Shown piece after piece: positions 32,333 to 40,652 of a DNA stretch of 52,595 nucleotides. The DNA comes from Nitrospirota bacterium (GTDB taxonomy: Bacteria > Nitrospirota > Thermodesulfovibrionia > Thermodesulfovibrionales > Magnetobacteriaceae): assembly GCA_015233685.1 (NCBI GenBank), contig JADFXF010000003.1:1-52595 (forward strand), given 5' to 3'. Numbering within the stretch: position 1 is the stretch's first letter; every line of letters begins with the position of its first letter. Below the pieces are notes generated by a model. That model worked only from the letters and a program-made list of their open reading frames with translations, had not been told where the DNA came from and did no database searches. The position numbers and the translations under genes are program-made.

Positions 32333-33469
32333 ATGCGTGTGCTTGTTGTGGCTCCCCGGATGTACGTCTACGGCGGTGCTGAACTGGTCATAGTTGAGCT
32401 TTTAAACTACCTGTCAGAAAATAAGATAGAACACGCCCTGCTTACCACCGGAGTCCTTCCCGAAATAGAAATGGAGTTGATAAAAAAAGACACAGAAATC
32501 ATAACCCTGCCGTTTGAGGCATCAGACGACTGGCGTGATTTGCTGAAAAATATGTGGCTCTTAAGCAGGGGAGTACGCCGCCACGCAGAGAGGTTTGACG
32601 TGATAAATCTGCACAACTGCCCTGCCGAACTTGCGGCATTCAGCATTTCTAAGCCCGCCGTGTGGCTTTGCAACGAACCGCCGGAGGTGTTCTTAGGTGG
32701 CGGCACGGCAGGGGAATCCGCGCCTAAGAGATTAATGAAGGCCATGTTTTATGACTTTGATAAGTTTATCGTCAGGCGGTTTGTAAGAAACATCGTAGTG
32801 GCGGACGAGTTCAATGCCGTGCGCTTTAAGTCGTTGTATGGGCTTACCCCTCAGATAATCCCGTACGGGATAAACTACGGGTTTTTCTCCAATCCACCTG
32901 AGACGATACCAGTAAATCATGGCCGGTTTATAGTCCTTCAGTCCGGCATGTTTAACCCATATAAGAATCAGCTTGAATCAGTGAAGGCGGTGAATTTATT
33001 GAGGGATAAAATCCCCGGTATATCATTGGTACTGGCGGGATTTCAGGGTGGGGCATATTTTGAAAGCGTAAAAAAATATATTAACGACAACGCCCTCAAC
33101 GACATAGTACAACTGCCAGGGCATGTAAACAGGGAACAACTCAGGGAACTGTACTACGCCGCCGACGTGCTCCTTCATCCGGTAAAATCCCAGGGCGGCT
33201 GGCTGTCACCGTTTGAGGCACTCGCGGCTGAAACCCCTGTTGTCGTATCGCCTGAAATGACCGCTGCCCCTGTGATAAAATCTGAGGGCATCGGCACAGT
33301 AACCGAGGACTACGCGGGAGCGCTCATGGATGTGTACCTAAACCGCCCAGGACATAAACAAATCGCAACGCGTGGAAGACTGTTTGTAAAAGACAACCTG
33401 ACGTGGGATAATTTTTGCGGCAAAATGGTCATGGCCTTTGAGGCGGCACTGATAAAATACCGCGGCTGA
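32333..33469 (+). CDS. Glycosyltransferase family 4 protein
   Basis: The 378-residue GT-B enzyme opens MRVLVVAPRMYVYGGAELV with the Gly-rich acceptor loop (YGGAE at about residues 13-17). The C-terminal nucleotide-sugar domain includes QSGMFNPYKNQLESVKAV, LVLAGFQGG, QLPGHVNREQLRELYYAADV and the EX7E-type segment SPFEALAAETPVVV. It transfers sugar from a nucleotide donor, likely GDP-linked in view of gmd upstream. I start it at the ATG at 32333 with GAGG upstream, 4 bp after the radical SAM stop; a longer open frame overlaps that gene and is not coding. It ends the three-gene operon. Confidence 0.92.
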   Translation: MRVLVVAPRMYVYGGAELVIVELLNYLSENKIEHALLTTGVLPEIEMELIKKDTEIITLPFEASDDWRDLLKNMWLLSRGVRRHAERFDVINLHNCPAELAAFSISKPAVWLCNEPPEVFLGGGTAGESAPKRLMKAMFYDFDKFIVRRFVRNIVVADEFNAVRFKSLYGLTPQIIPYGINYGFFSNPPETIPVNHGRFIVLQSGMFNPYKNQLESVKAVNLLRDKIPGISLVLAGFQGGAYFESVKKYINDNALNDIVQLPGHVNREQLRELYYAADVLLHPVKSQGGWLSPFEALAAETPVVVSPEMTAAPVIKSEGIGTVTEDYAGALMDVYLNRPGHKQIATRGRLFVKDNLTWDNFCGKMVMAFEAALIKYRG

Positions 33470-33685
33470 CAGATTAAAATAGAAATAATTTTTTGGATTT
33501 TCCTGATCTGGCCAGTATTATTATGTTGTATCGAAAGCGTTGGAACTGTCTGAGTCATAGTTACAGAACGCCATCATCATAAGGTGTCATGCAGTATCAA
33601 AAAATGGTGTATTTTGCATCCAGATTGCACCTATACTTTTACACACTTAAAGGGTTACTTTAAGGTTGATTGGGTGATCTTTCCC

Positions 33686-33715
33686 TTGACAAGCCCCGCC
33701 CCTCTGTGGTTAGAT
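33686..33715 (+). promoter_or_regulatory. Sigma-70-like promoter giving a leaderless transcript
   Basis: TTGACA (33686-33691), an 18-bp spacer and TTAGAT (33710-33715) lie immediately before the ATG at 33721. Transcription would start at or within a base or two of the start codon, so the mRNA is probably leaderless; no ribosome site is visible. Confidence 0.5.
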
Positions 33716-33720
33716 AAAGC

Positions 33721-33972
33721 ATGGGCAAATTGGATACAGAGATAGACTTTTTAAACGAAAACTTGTCGGAATGGCTTAAATATTATAAGGGGCACTTTGC
33801 GCTTGTTAAAAATGCTCAGCTTATTGGCACGTTTACAACACCTGAAGAGGCGTACATAGAAGGAATAAAGCAGTTTGGCAATGTCCCTTTCCTTGTTTAT
33901 CAGATAAAAGAAGAAAAAACAGTTGATCAAATACCAGCGTTAATGCACGGCTTAATTCATGCCGGTTTTTAA
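33721..33972 (+). CDS. Small DUF5678-like protein
   Basis: The 83-residue acidic protein has the pattern WLKYYKGHFALVKNAQLIGT, FTTPEEAYIEGIKQFG and PFLVYQIKEEK, which resembles DUF5678-type proteins: short, often first in a two-gene unit whose second gene encodes a retropepsin-like aspartyl protease. Function is unknown. It overlaps the decayed second gene at 33959-34105 by 14 bp, consistent with such a pair. The start is set by the adjacent promoter. Family identity is by pattern only. Confidence 0.65.
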   Translation: MGKLDTEIDFLNENLSEWLKYYKGHFALVKNAQLIGTFTTPEEAYIEGIKQFGNVPFLVYQIKEEKTVDQIPALMHGLIHAGF

Positions 33973-34105
33973 TCGTATCGCATTTCCGCAACCGGCACAT
34001 AATGTTTCGGGGTTCTCTGCACTTCTTCAGATGCGCGGCCCATTAATAGAAATCAAATTTGAGGTTCATCCTAACCTTGATAAATTTGTTCTCCATCATA
34101 AGTAA
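33959..34105 (+). pseudogene. Truncated retropepsin-like protease remnant
   Basis: The 48-codon frame opens MPVFNRIAFPQ and has LLQMRGPLIEIKFEVHPNL, which resembles the N-terminal strand of small clan AA aspartyl proteases paired with DUF5678-like genes. It stops before the expected Asp-Thr/Ser-Gly catalytic site. A 104-bp hairpin repeat begins 38 bp later, so the gene was probably truncated when that element or its flank was inserted. No downstream continuation is recognisable. Confidence 0.5.
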
Positions 34106-34143
34106 GCGGTAGTTGCTTAGTTTGTTGCCATCCTTGTCCCTTT

Positions 34144-34247
34144 CTGTCATTCCGGCTTGTCCGGAATCGTCCCTTAACTGGTTGTTTCATGATGATTTTG
34201 CCTATTCTGAGGTTTAAGGATAGATTCCGGACAAGCCGGAATGACAG
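34144..34247. repeat. Long inverted repeat (25-bp arms), copy 1
   Basis: Arms 34144-34168 and 34223-34247 are perfect 25-bp inverted copies of a sequence that contains GTCATTCCGGCTTGTCCGGA, separated by 54 bp. The arm sequence recurs at 38896-38920 and 38949-38971. Each arm is itself partly palindromic (TTCCGG CTTG TCCGGAA). This is a REP/MITE-like non-coding element. Confidence 0.85.
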
Positions 34248-34388
34248 ACAAAGAAAAAAACAGTCTGGAAAGCATTGCAACTTCCCATGAGAACTTGTTT
34301 TATTCGTTAGAGCAAAATTACCATCCGCCCCGGATCCCCGGATTTCAATCTTGACTTTTACTGCCTGAGAGTGTTAGTTTTCTATGCT

Positions 34389-37208
34389 ATGGCAAAAGAT
34401 TTTAAAGATACTTTAAATCTTCCAGATACGAACTTCCCTATGAAGGCGAACCTTGCCCTAAGGGAGCTGGATTTCCTGGCCTTTTGGCAGGAGGCGGATA
34501 TACGCGCGAAGATGGAAGAGAAAAACAAGGACAACCGTCCATATTGCCTTCACGACGGCCCGCCCTATGCCAACGGGCATATCCACATCGGGCACGCCCT
34601 CAACAAAATCCTCAAGGACATAATCGTTAAATTCCACGCCATGAGCGGGCGTTACTCGCCGTACGTACCGGGCTGGGACTGCCACGGCCTTCCCATTGAA
34701 CATCAGGCAGATAAGGAGCTGGGGGCAAAAAAACTCACCGTCTCAATAATCGAAAAACGCGCCCACTGCCGCTCCTATGCGCAACGCTTCATAGACATCC
34801 AGAGAGATGAGTTCATTCGCCTTGGCGTATTCGGCAACTGGTCTAACCCGTACATCACGATGCACTACGACTACGAGGCCGACATCGTGGCGGAGTTTTT
34901 TAAAATCGCACAAGCCGGTTACGTTTATAGGGGAAAGAAGCCCGTCCACTGGTGTCCGACATGTGTTACCGCCCTTGCCGAGGCCGAAGTGGAATATGCG
35001 GATAAGACTTCACCTTCGGTATATGTTAAATTCAAACTGACTGATGATAGTGTTATTAAATTGTTCGGAGAGAAACCCAATAAGGATGTTTTTATTGTTA
35101 TATGGACAACGACCCCGTGGACGTTGCCCGCGAATCTTGCGCTTGCCGTACATCCTGATGTTGACTATGTGGTTGTTGAAGCTGAAGGGGTATCATACAT
35201 AGTTGCCGCTCCGCTTCTTGAGAAACTTGTGGACATAGGACTTGGCGGTACAATAGTTAAACAAGTAAAAGGCAACGCACTTGAAGGACTTAAAGCACAT
35301 CACCCATTCATTGACAGGCTGTCGCAGGTAGTCTTGGGAGATTTTGTCACAATAGAGGATGGAACTGGAGTTGTACATATTGCCCCCGGACACGGCGAAG
35401 ATGACTATCGCACGGGAATAAAATATGGCCTTGATATATATGTCCCCGTTGACGACAGGGGCAAGTTTACCGCCTCCGCGGCAGATAATCTCGCAGGGAA
35501 ATTCGTCTTTGATGCAAATGCTGAAATTATTGAGATATTGCGAGATAACGGTGCCCTTATTGCGCAGCAGTCCATAACCCATTCCTACCCGCACTGTTGG
35601 CGCTGTAAGAAACCCGTCATATTTCGCGCTACTGAGCAGTGGTTTATCTCAATGGAACACGGCGACCTGAAGAAACGCGCTGTTGAGGAGATCGAAAAGG
35701 TCCAGTGGGTGCCCTCTTGGGGAAAGGACAGGATTTATGGCATGGTGAAAAACCGGCCAGATTGGTGCATATCAAGGCAGCGCTCATGGGGTGTGCCGAT
35801 TGCCCTTCTGCTGTGTAAGGACTGTGGCGAGGCGGTAATAGACAATGGCGTGTTCGATAAGACTGTGGCGCGATTCAGGGAAGGTGGTTCTGACGTGTGG
35901 TTTACGCTTGAGCCGGGGGAGCTTCTTCCCGATGGTTATAAATGTAAAAAATGCGACGGCGGCACATTTATTAAAGAGACTGACATACTGGACGTGTGGT
36001 TTGATTCGGGCGTAAGTCAGGCCGCGGTGCTTGAGCGACGGGCTAATCTCACATGGCCGGCCGATATGTACCTCGAAGGTAGCGACCAGCACAGGGGCTG
36101 GTTTCAAAGCTCATTGCTTACATCAATGGCCACACGCGGCGCGGCACCGTTTAGAACTGTCCTCACTCATGGCTTTGTCGTTGACGGCAGGGCGAAAAAA
36201 ATGTCCAAATCTCTGGGCAACGTCATTGCCCCGGAAGACATTATAAAACAAAGCGGCGCGGAGATTCTAAGACTGTGGGTCGCCTCTGAGGATTACAAAT
36301 ACGACATCAGAATATCAAAGGAAATCCTCCAGCGTCTGACTGAGGCATACAGAAAGATTCGCAACACATGCCGATTTTTGCTTGGAAATATCAACGGCCT
36401 TGAGCAAGGCTATCACCCAGAAGCTTCACTTACTGAGCTTGACCGATGGGCGATGAGCAGCCTCCACCGCATGATTAACAACGTCACGGCGTCGTACCAG
36501 CGTTTTGATTTTCACGAGGTCTTTCACATCCTTTACAACTTTTGCATAGTGGATATGAGTTCGTTCTATCTGGATATTATAAAAGACAGGGTTTATACCG
36601 CTGCAAAACAATCGGCAGAAAGGAAGGCCGCGCAGTGGACGATGAGACAAATACTTCTAAGTATCACAGGGCTGATGTCGCCGATTCTCTCGTTTACCGC
36701 CGAGGAGGTCTGGCAGTCTTTGAAACTGAATAAAGTGGTTGACGAGGAGAGCGTTTTTCTAAGCGCGTTTCCCGCCGCCGATGCCCAATTTGTTGATGAC
36801 GAGTTGGACAACCGCATACGCACATTTATGAAAGTAAGGGCTGTGGTGAACAAGGCGCTTGAATTAAAGCGGCAGGAGAAATTTATTGGCAACGCACTTG
36901 AGGCCAAAGTGGCACTGTTCGCCGGTGAAGCGCAGTACGATGTTTTAAAGGGTTACGAGCCAGAACTGCCCACGCTGTTAATCGTATCACAGGCCACGCT
37001 CCAGCCTTTGAGCGCGTTGACCGACGAGCTAAGGCAGCAGTCCCACACGGAGGATACACTGCCGGAGCTGTTTATTGTTGTCAGTAGGGCAGGGGGCGAA
37101 AAATGCGGACGCTGCTGGAATTTCAGCGCCACCGTTGGAAGTTTTACCGACGAACCGGAAGTTTGCGATAGATGTTACCATGTGTTAAAGCAAATGGAGC
37201 AGACGTGA
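34389..37208 (+). CDS. ileS: Isoleucyl-tRNA synthetase
   Basis: The 939-residue class I enzyme has its HIGH motif in NGHIHIGHAL (residues 66-69) and KMSKS at 604-608 in KKMSKSLGN. The editing domain (about 190-390) contains WTTTPWTLPANLA and HIAPGHGEDDY. The C-terminal zinc finger has CGRCWNF and CDRC near the end. It charges tRNA-Ile and edits valine. I use the ATG at 34389 (MAKDFKDTLNL); the ATG at 34371 adds six residues. The stop overlaps the GTG start of lspA. Codon choice shifts near 35000-35600 toward AT-rich codons compared with the rest, though the reading frame is continuous. Confidence 0.97.
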   Translation: MAKDFKDTLNLPDTNFPMKANLALRELDFLAFWQEADIRAKMEEKNKDNRPYCLHDGPPYANGHIHIGHALNKILKDIIVKFHAMSGRYSPYVPGWDCHGLPIEHQADKELGAKKLTVSIIEKRAHCRSYAQRFIDIQRDEFIRLGVFGNWSNPYITMHYDYEADIVAEFFKIAQAGYVYRGKKPVHWCPTCVTALAEAEVEYADKTSPSVYVKFKLTDDSVIKLFGEKPNKDVFIVIWTTTPWTLPANLALAVHPDVDYVVVEAEGVSYIVAAPLLEKLVDIGLGGTIVKQVKGNALEGLKAHHPFIDRLSQVVLGDFVTIEDGTGVVHIAPGHGEDDYRTGIKYGLDIYVPVDDRGKFTASAADNLAGKFVFDANAEIIEILRDNGALIAQQSITHSYPHCWRCKKPVIFRATEQWFISMEHGDLKKRAVEEIEKVQWVPSWGKDRIYGMVKNRPDWCISRQRSWGVPIALLLCKDCGEAVIDNGVFDKTVARFREGGSDVWFTLEPGELLPDGYKCKKCDGGTFIKETDILDVWFDSGVSQAAVLERRANLTWPADMYLEGSDQHRGWFQSSLLTSMATRGAAPFRTVLTHGFVVDGRAKKMSKSLGNVIAPEDIIKQSGAEILRLWVASEDYKYDIRISKEILQRLTEAYRKIRNTCRFLLGNINGLEQGYHPEASLTELDRWAMSSLHRMINNVTASYQRFDFHEVFHILYNFCIVDMSSFYLDIIKDRVYTAAKQSAERKAAQWTMRQILLSITGLMSPILSFTAEEVWQSLKLNKVVDEESVFLSAFPAADAQFVDDELDNRIRTFMKVRAVVNKALELKRQEKFIGNALEAKVALFAGEAQYDVLKGYEPELPTLLIVSQATLQPLSALTDELRQQSHTEDTLPELFIVVSRAGGEKCGRCWNFSATVGSFTDEPEVCDRCYHVLKQMEQT

Positions 37209-37657
37209 GCGTAAACCCGTCGGCTAAGCTATATTTTCTCCTCTCATTTTTTGTTTTTGTGGCTGACCAGATTACAAAATATCTTATTGAGCAAAAACTC
37301 GCCCTCTATGGCTCTATCCCCGCCACGACGTATCTGAACATCGTGAACTGGCGAAACAAGGGTTCGGCCTTCGGGCTGTTTCAAAGCTGGGGAAACAAGC
37401 CGTTTATCATATTGTCTGCGGCGGTGCTGGTAATAATAGCCTGCCTTCTGATATTCGGCACTAAGGACATGTTCGCGCTGTCACTTATATTGGGCGGGGC
37501 GGCGGGCAATATGACCGGCAGGATAATGACAGGGTCAGTGGTGGATTTCCTTGATTTCTATCACGGTAAATACCATTGGCCGGCGTTTAACGTGGCGGAC
37601 ATGGCCCTGACATGCGGCATAGGGCTGATGATTATCAGCCACTTCAGAAGGGGTTGA
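37205..37657 (+). CDS. lspA: Lipoprotein signal peptidase with one catalytic Asp replaced
   Basis: The 150-residue protein has four membrane helices and follows ileS with a GTGA overlap, the standard ileS-lspA order. GGAG precedes the GTG start. Family blocks are visible: VADQITKYLI, NKGSAFGLF, GGAAGNMTGR, VVDFLDFY and FNVADMAL. LspA is an aspartyl protease that cleaves prolipoproteins; its two catalytic Asp lie in GNxxDR and FNxAD. Here the first motif is GNMTGR, with Gly at residue 105 (codon GGC, one base from GAC), while the second Asp (residue 132) is kept at the usual 27-residue spacing. The protein as written should be inactive, unless the change is a sequence error or another lspA exists. 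Confidence 0.92.
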   Translation: MSVNPSAKLYFLLSFFVFVADQITKYLIEQKLALYGSIPATTYLNIVNWRNKGSAFGLFQSWGNKPFIILSAAVLVIIACLLIFGTKDMFALSLILGGAAGNMTGRIMTGSVVDFLDFYHGKYHWPAFNVADMALTCGIGLMIISHFRRG

Positions 37658-37715
37658 CAGCCAAAGTTCGGCTGCCCAAAGTTTGGCTACCCGCGGCTTT
37701 ATTAAAAAAAGTCTC

Positions 37716-38237
37716 CTACCGCGCCGGACCGATAATGGCCTCAATCTTCTCAAAATCAGCGCCAAGCACATAAGTACCGTTTATGATTAAATAGGGCGTG
37801 GCCGAGGCACCAAGTTTAACCCCCAATTCTTTATGTTCTTTGAGGGTTTTCTCGATTTGCTCATCTTTACAAACGGGTGGTTTTTCTTTGTCGTACCTGC
37901 CGTTCATAACGTCTATAAAGGCCTGCGGACTATTCTTTGAGCAGAGAATAAATCTGGCCTTATCCATGGCGTCCGGGTGAATTTGCACTGATGGAGTTAA
38001 AAACACGTATCGCGTAACATCCTGCCTTTTACTCATATAAGCGGAAAGCCTCCTGCTGAAAGGACAGTCAGGGTCTTCGAATTCGATTACGGTGTTTTTG
38101 CCCATGCCGATACGAATGGCGTTGTCGGTAGGGATTGTCCCCGAATGCTGCGGTTTTACAGGCTGTTCAGCGCCAGCTAAGGCCGACAACAGGACAATCG
38201 CCGCCGCAAAAATATATACAACAAACTTTCTATTCAT
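37716..38237 (-). CDS. DsbC/DsbG-like periplasmic thioredoxin-fold protein (CxxS)
   Basis: The 173-residue protein has a signal peptide (MNRKFVVYIFAAAIVLLSAL, cleavage likely after AGA) and a thioredoxin-fold domain opening VIEFEDPDCPFSRRLSAYM. The usual CPYC site is CPFS (C58, S61), so only the attacking Cys remains. The cis-Pro loop ASATPYLIING is kept, and the helical insert holds two more Cys. It resembles the C-terminal catalytic part of DsbC/DsbG disulfide isomerases without their dimerisation domain. A CxxS site suits glutathionylation- or isomerase-type chemistry rather than disulfide oxidation. The ATG at 38237 has GGAGGGG 8 bases upstream. It lies 86 bp downstream of a small membrane protein gene. 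Confidence 0.83.
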   Translation of the reverse strand: MNRKFVVYIFAAAIVLLSALAGAEQPVKPQHSGTIPTDNAIRIGMGKNTVIEFEDPDCPFSRRLSAYMSKRQDVTRYVFLTPSVQIHPDAMDKARFILCSKNSPQAFIDVMNGRYDKEKPPVCKDEQIEKTLKEHKELGVKLGASATPYLIINGTYVLGADFEKIEAIIGPAR

Positions 38238-38323
38238 CGCTACAACCCCTCCATCAGAGACATATTTTAATAGACGCAATCAAACATCGCAACAGGTACA
38301 ATATACAAACAATATCATTTTAG

Positions 38324-38617
38324 TCAATTTGTTTTATAGAACTCCTTCCACGCGAAATACCCGATACCGGCAACGGCTATAACTGCCTGCAAGGCGACAA
38401 GCACATAACGCAGCGCGAAAATCCCGCCTTTTGAAATGGACAAAAACATCTTTATCCCCATCACATGAAGCACCACTCCGAGAGGAAGCATCAAAAAAAA
38501 CGCGGCAAGTCCGCCAATAAACCCCGTTAGCAGGCCATACCAGACAACCATTACGACTCTTTTCCGGACGCTCGTTCCCACAGGAAGACTATAATATTTC
38601 ACGGCAGAGAATGTCAA
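38324..38617 (-). CDS. Small membrane protein of unknown function
   Basis: The product has up to 97 residues and three hydrophobic segments (about residues 22-45, 48-66 and 70-90), including VWYGLLTGFIGGLAAFFLML, with Gly-rich helices. The start is uncertain: TTG at 38617, GTG at 38602, or ATG at 38551, the last with GGAAAAGAG upstream, giving 75 residues. It precedes the CxxS thioredoxin-fold gene on the same strand and could work with it at the membrane, as DsbD-like small partners do; this is speculation. Confidence 0.55.
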   Translation of the reverse strand: MTFSAVKYYSLPVGTSVRKRVVMVVWYGLLTGFIGGLAAFFLMLPLGVVLHVMGIKMFLSISKGGIFALRYVLVALQAVIAVAGIGYFAWKEFYKTN

Positions 38618-38765
38618 ATGCCCCCAGCGACACGGGGATTAATAGTCGTGGAGCTTTTGAGCAGGAATTATTTATACTGAGGTTGTAAGGTTGATATATA
38701 TTATCAGGCAGTTTTGCAATTCTTGATTTCAGGGTAAGTATTTGTATTATATAGACAATATATGG

Positions 38766-38889
38766 CTTATTCTATTTTTAAATCATATGTGCATTAATAA
38801 TCAATGATTAGTGTATTTATGAAATATCTTATTCTATTTTTAAATCATATGTGCATTAATAATCAGTGATTAGCGTATTTATGAAATAT
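38766..38889. repeat. 62-bp tandem repeat, two copies
   Basis: Two adjacent 62-bp units (38766-38827 and 38828-38889) differ at two positions and begin CTTATTCTATTTTTAAATC. They are AT-rich, in a gene-free stretch from 38618 to 39157 that also carries an inverted repeat, a copy of the 46-bp dispersed repeat and a hairpin. No gene is supported there. Confidence 0.9.
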
Positions 38890-38895
38890 CTTAGT

Positions 38896-38971
38896 CTGTC
38901 ATTCCGGCTTGTCCGGAATCTGTCTCAGCACATCCTCAAGCCAAATACGATTCCGGACAAGCCGGAATGAC
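38896..38971. repeat. Long inverted repeat, copy 2
   Basis: Arms 38898-38920 and 38949-38971 are perfect 23-bp inverted copies with a 28-bp loop. Both arms are the same as those at 34144-34247; the loop sequence differs. It directly follows the 62-bp tandem repeat. Confidence 0.85.
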
Positions 38972-39008
38972 GACAAGACAAGAAGGGTGATGACAATTTA
39001 TTGTCGCG

Positions 39009-39054
39009 GAGTGAGATAAAATATATTATTGTAGGTATGATTTAGAAATGGAAT
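39009..39054. repeat. Dispersed AT-rich repeat, copy 2
   Basis: It matches 80-125 in the same orientation (GAGTGAGATAAAATATATTA, then ATGATTTAGAAATGG). It sits between the inverted repeat and the transposase fragment. Confidence 0.6.
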
Positions 39055-39124
39055 TAGAGGGTATCAGGCGGTGTTGCAAAAAAGTATCGGAAATGCCTAT
39101 TTTTACCGTTTAACGACCTTTTTA

Positions 39125-39152
39125 TGACTAAGTCAAGGATTTTTCTTAGTCA
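39125..39152. repeat. Hairpin TGACTAAG / CTTAGTCA
   Basis: An 8-bp inverted repeat with a 12-base loop lies just beyond the 3' end of the transposase fragment. It may be a terminator or the end of an older element. Confidence 0.4.
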
Positions 39153-39157
39153 AAGCG

Positions 39158-39770
39158 TCAAAAACCCGACACTATGGGGAATGTGCTGGGGAGGGGTTGG
39201 TAGATCGAATCTCTATGTTGCTCATTGCTCTTGTCAGCTACCTTCATCTGGCCCATCACCATCCCCAGATTGCATGACCATGCGTGCAACAGATGCAGCG
39301 CTCGTCCAGCTTTGCCTTTACGTGAGCGTCTTACCGTTTTGCCGTCTAATGCTATATGCTCCTCTTCATCAGGGATGATCCCAATATGACTCGCCCACTG
39401 GCTAAATGCCTCCTCAAATTTCTCAGAATCTATAAGGGAAAATACCCTCCTGAAAGTATCGTGCGAGGGAATACCGTTGCTCAGTGTCAAAAAATTGCCT
39501 AACCACGCCATCTTTGTCTCCCCAAATTCTGCTACTGCCTCCCAGTCATCACATCCAGATATTACCGCACATAATGCTATACATAATATGTCTGATAGTG
39601 CATGTAGCTTGTTATTTGTCTCTCTCCTTGGATCTGGAACTTCCTCAAAATACGGCTTCGGATTCGGTAACATAGGTTCCTCCTTATTTTTCTTTATCCC
39701 TATCTCCCTTCACTTTCTATGCCAGATATTTTCTTGCCTCCACCTTCTTTTTTATAGTGCGTTTGCCCTG
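39158..39770 (-). mobile_element. ISAs1-family insertion sequence, 3'-truncated
   Basis: The minus strand encodes the first ~150 residues of an ISAs1-type DDE transposase: MLPNPKPYFEEVPDPRRETN, CDDWEAVAEFGETKMAWL, NGIPSHDTFRRVFSLID, EEHIALDGKTVRRSRKG (first catalytic Asp) and VMGQMKVADKSNE. About 20 unrelated residues follow before a stop at 39158, so the element is cut near 39220 and lacks the other catalytic acids. The 5' terminal repeat is recognisable: on the minus strand the element begins CAGGGCAAACGCACTATAAA at 39770. It is not autonomous. Confidence 0.85.
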
Positions 39771-39791
39771 GGCAGATGGTTCCTTTTGTTA

Positions 39792-40652
39792 TCATAAAAG
39801 CCCATTCATCAACAAATAACACTCTTTCACATCCTCAAAATCAGAATTGCGCGTCTCAATTACCACGTTTATTCCCCGTTCATTTATCACATCTGCATAC
39901 TGCCTTACTATATCGTATTGAACGCTGTCATCGCGTATTGGCCAGTGTCTGTCTGTCAGGCCGTCGTTTTCTGACAGGTGAAGCTCAAGGATTCTATGCG
40001 CGTATTGCTTGAACAAAAGCTCAACCGCGGCAGCGTAGTTAAATCCCGTAAGGTGCGAGGAAATATTTAAGTGCCCTAAATCTAACAGGAGGTATATGCC
40101 GGGAAATCTGTCAAGCATCTCAGTTATTTCCTCAATGTGTATCATAAAACAACAGTGTCTGTCCGGGTTTGGGTAGAGATTCTCCAGCGCAAGCCTTATG
40201 TCGGGATACTCCATTTTGAAATATGACACTGACTGCCCGATGTCTTCAACTGTGAATGTGTTCTTATCATATAAATCAATGAGAATTTCTTTTTTGAGGC
40301 TGAATGATTTCTTAAAACCCGAGTGTACCGAATAGTATGGAATCTCAAGCGCCCTGATACAGGCAGCCGCATCCTTTATAAACGCGCGGGTTCGGTCACT
40401 GTTTTCGGCGAAGTTCATTATAAAGTGTCCGGTTGGGGGAGGGGGGAAATAGCCGTGCAGGAGGAAGTTTAATCCCATGTGGTTTTTTATTTCAATGAGT
40501 TTCGCTGTCAGGCCATCTTCGTAGTTGCACCCGCCGCTGAGTTCAATGTTTTTTGTGAACTGGGCGCACCGCCTCACGCACTTGATGGTGCTTGCTGAGT
40601 TAATCGCTGATGTTGAGACGTAAATCAGGTTTATTATCCCCTCAGGCCGCAT
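39792..40652 (-). CDS. TIM-barrel sugar-phosphate isomerase / AP endonuclease-2 family protein
   Basis: The 286-residue xylose-isomerase-like barrel has family features NIELSGGCNYED, LLHGYFPPPP, YYSVHSGFKK, IRLALENLYPNP (metal-ligand Glu), LLLDLGHLNISSH (Asp/His), ILELHLSENDG and VVIETRNSDFEDV. Such proteins isomerise or epimerise sugars and cyclitols or act as endonuclease IV-like enzymes. The setting, last in an operon with split transketolase, an LhgO-like oxidase and a glycosyltransferase, favours a sugar role. It overlaps the upstream oxidase gene by 11 bp. The IS fragment ends 22 bp beyond its stop, so the operon may have been trimmed there. Confidence 0.8.
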   Translation of the reverse strand: MRPEGIINLIYVSTSAINSASTIKCVRRCAQFTKNIELSGGCNYEDGLTAKLIEIKNHMGLNFLLHGYFPPPPTGHFIMNFAENSDRTRAFIKDAAACIRALEIPYYSVHSGFKKSFSLKKEILIDLYDKNTFTVEDIGQSVSYFKMEYPDIRLALENLYPNPDRHCCFMIHIEEITEMLDRFPGIYLLLDLGHLNISSHLTGFNYAAAVELLFKQYAHRILELHLSENDGLTDRHWPIRDDSVQYDIVRQYADVINERGINVVIETRNSDFEDVKECYLLMNGLL

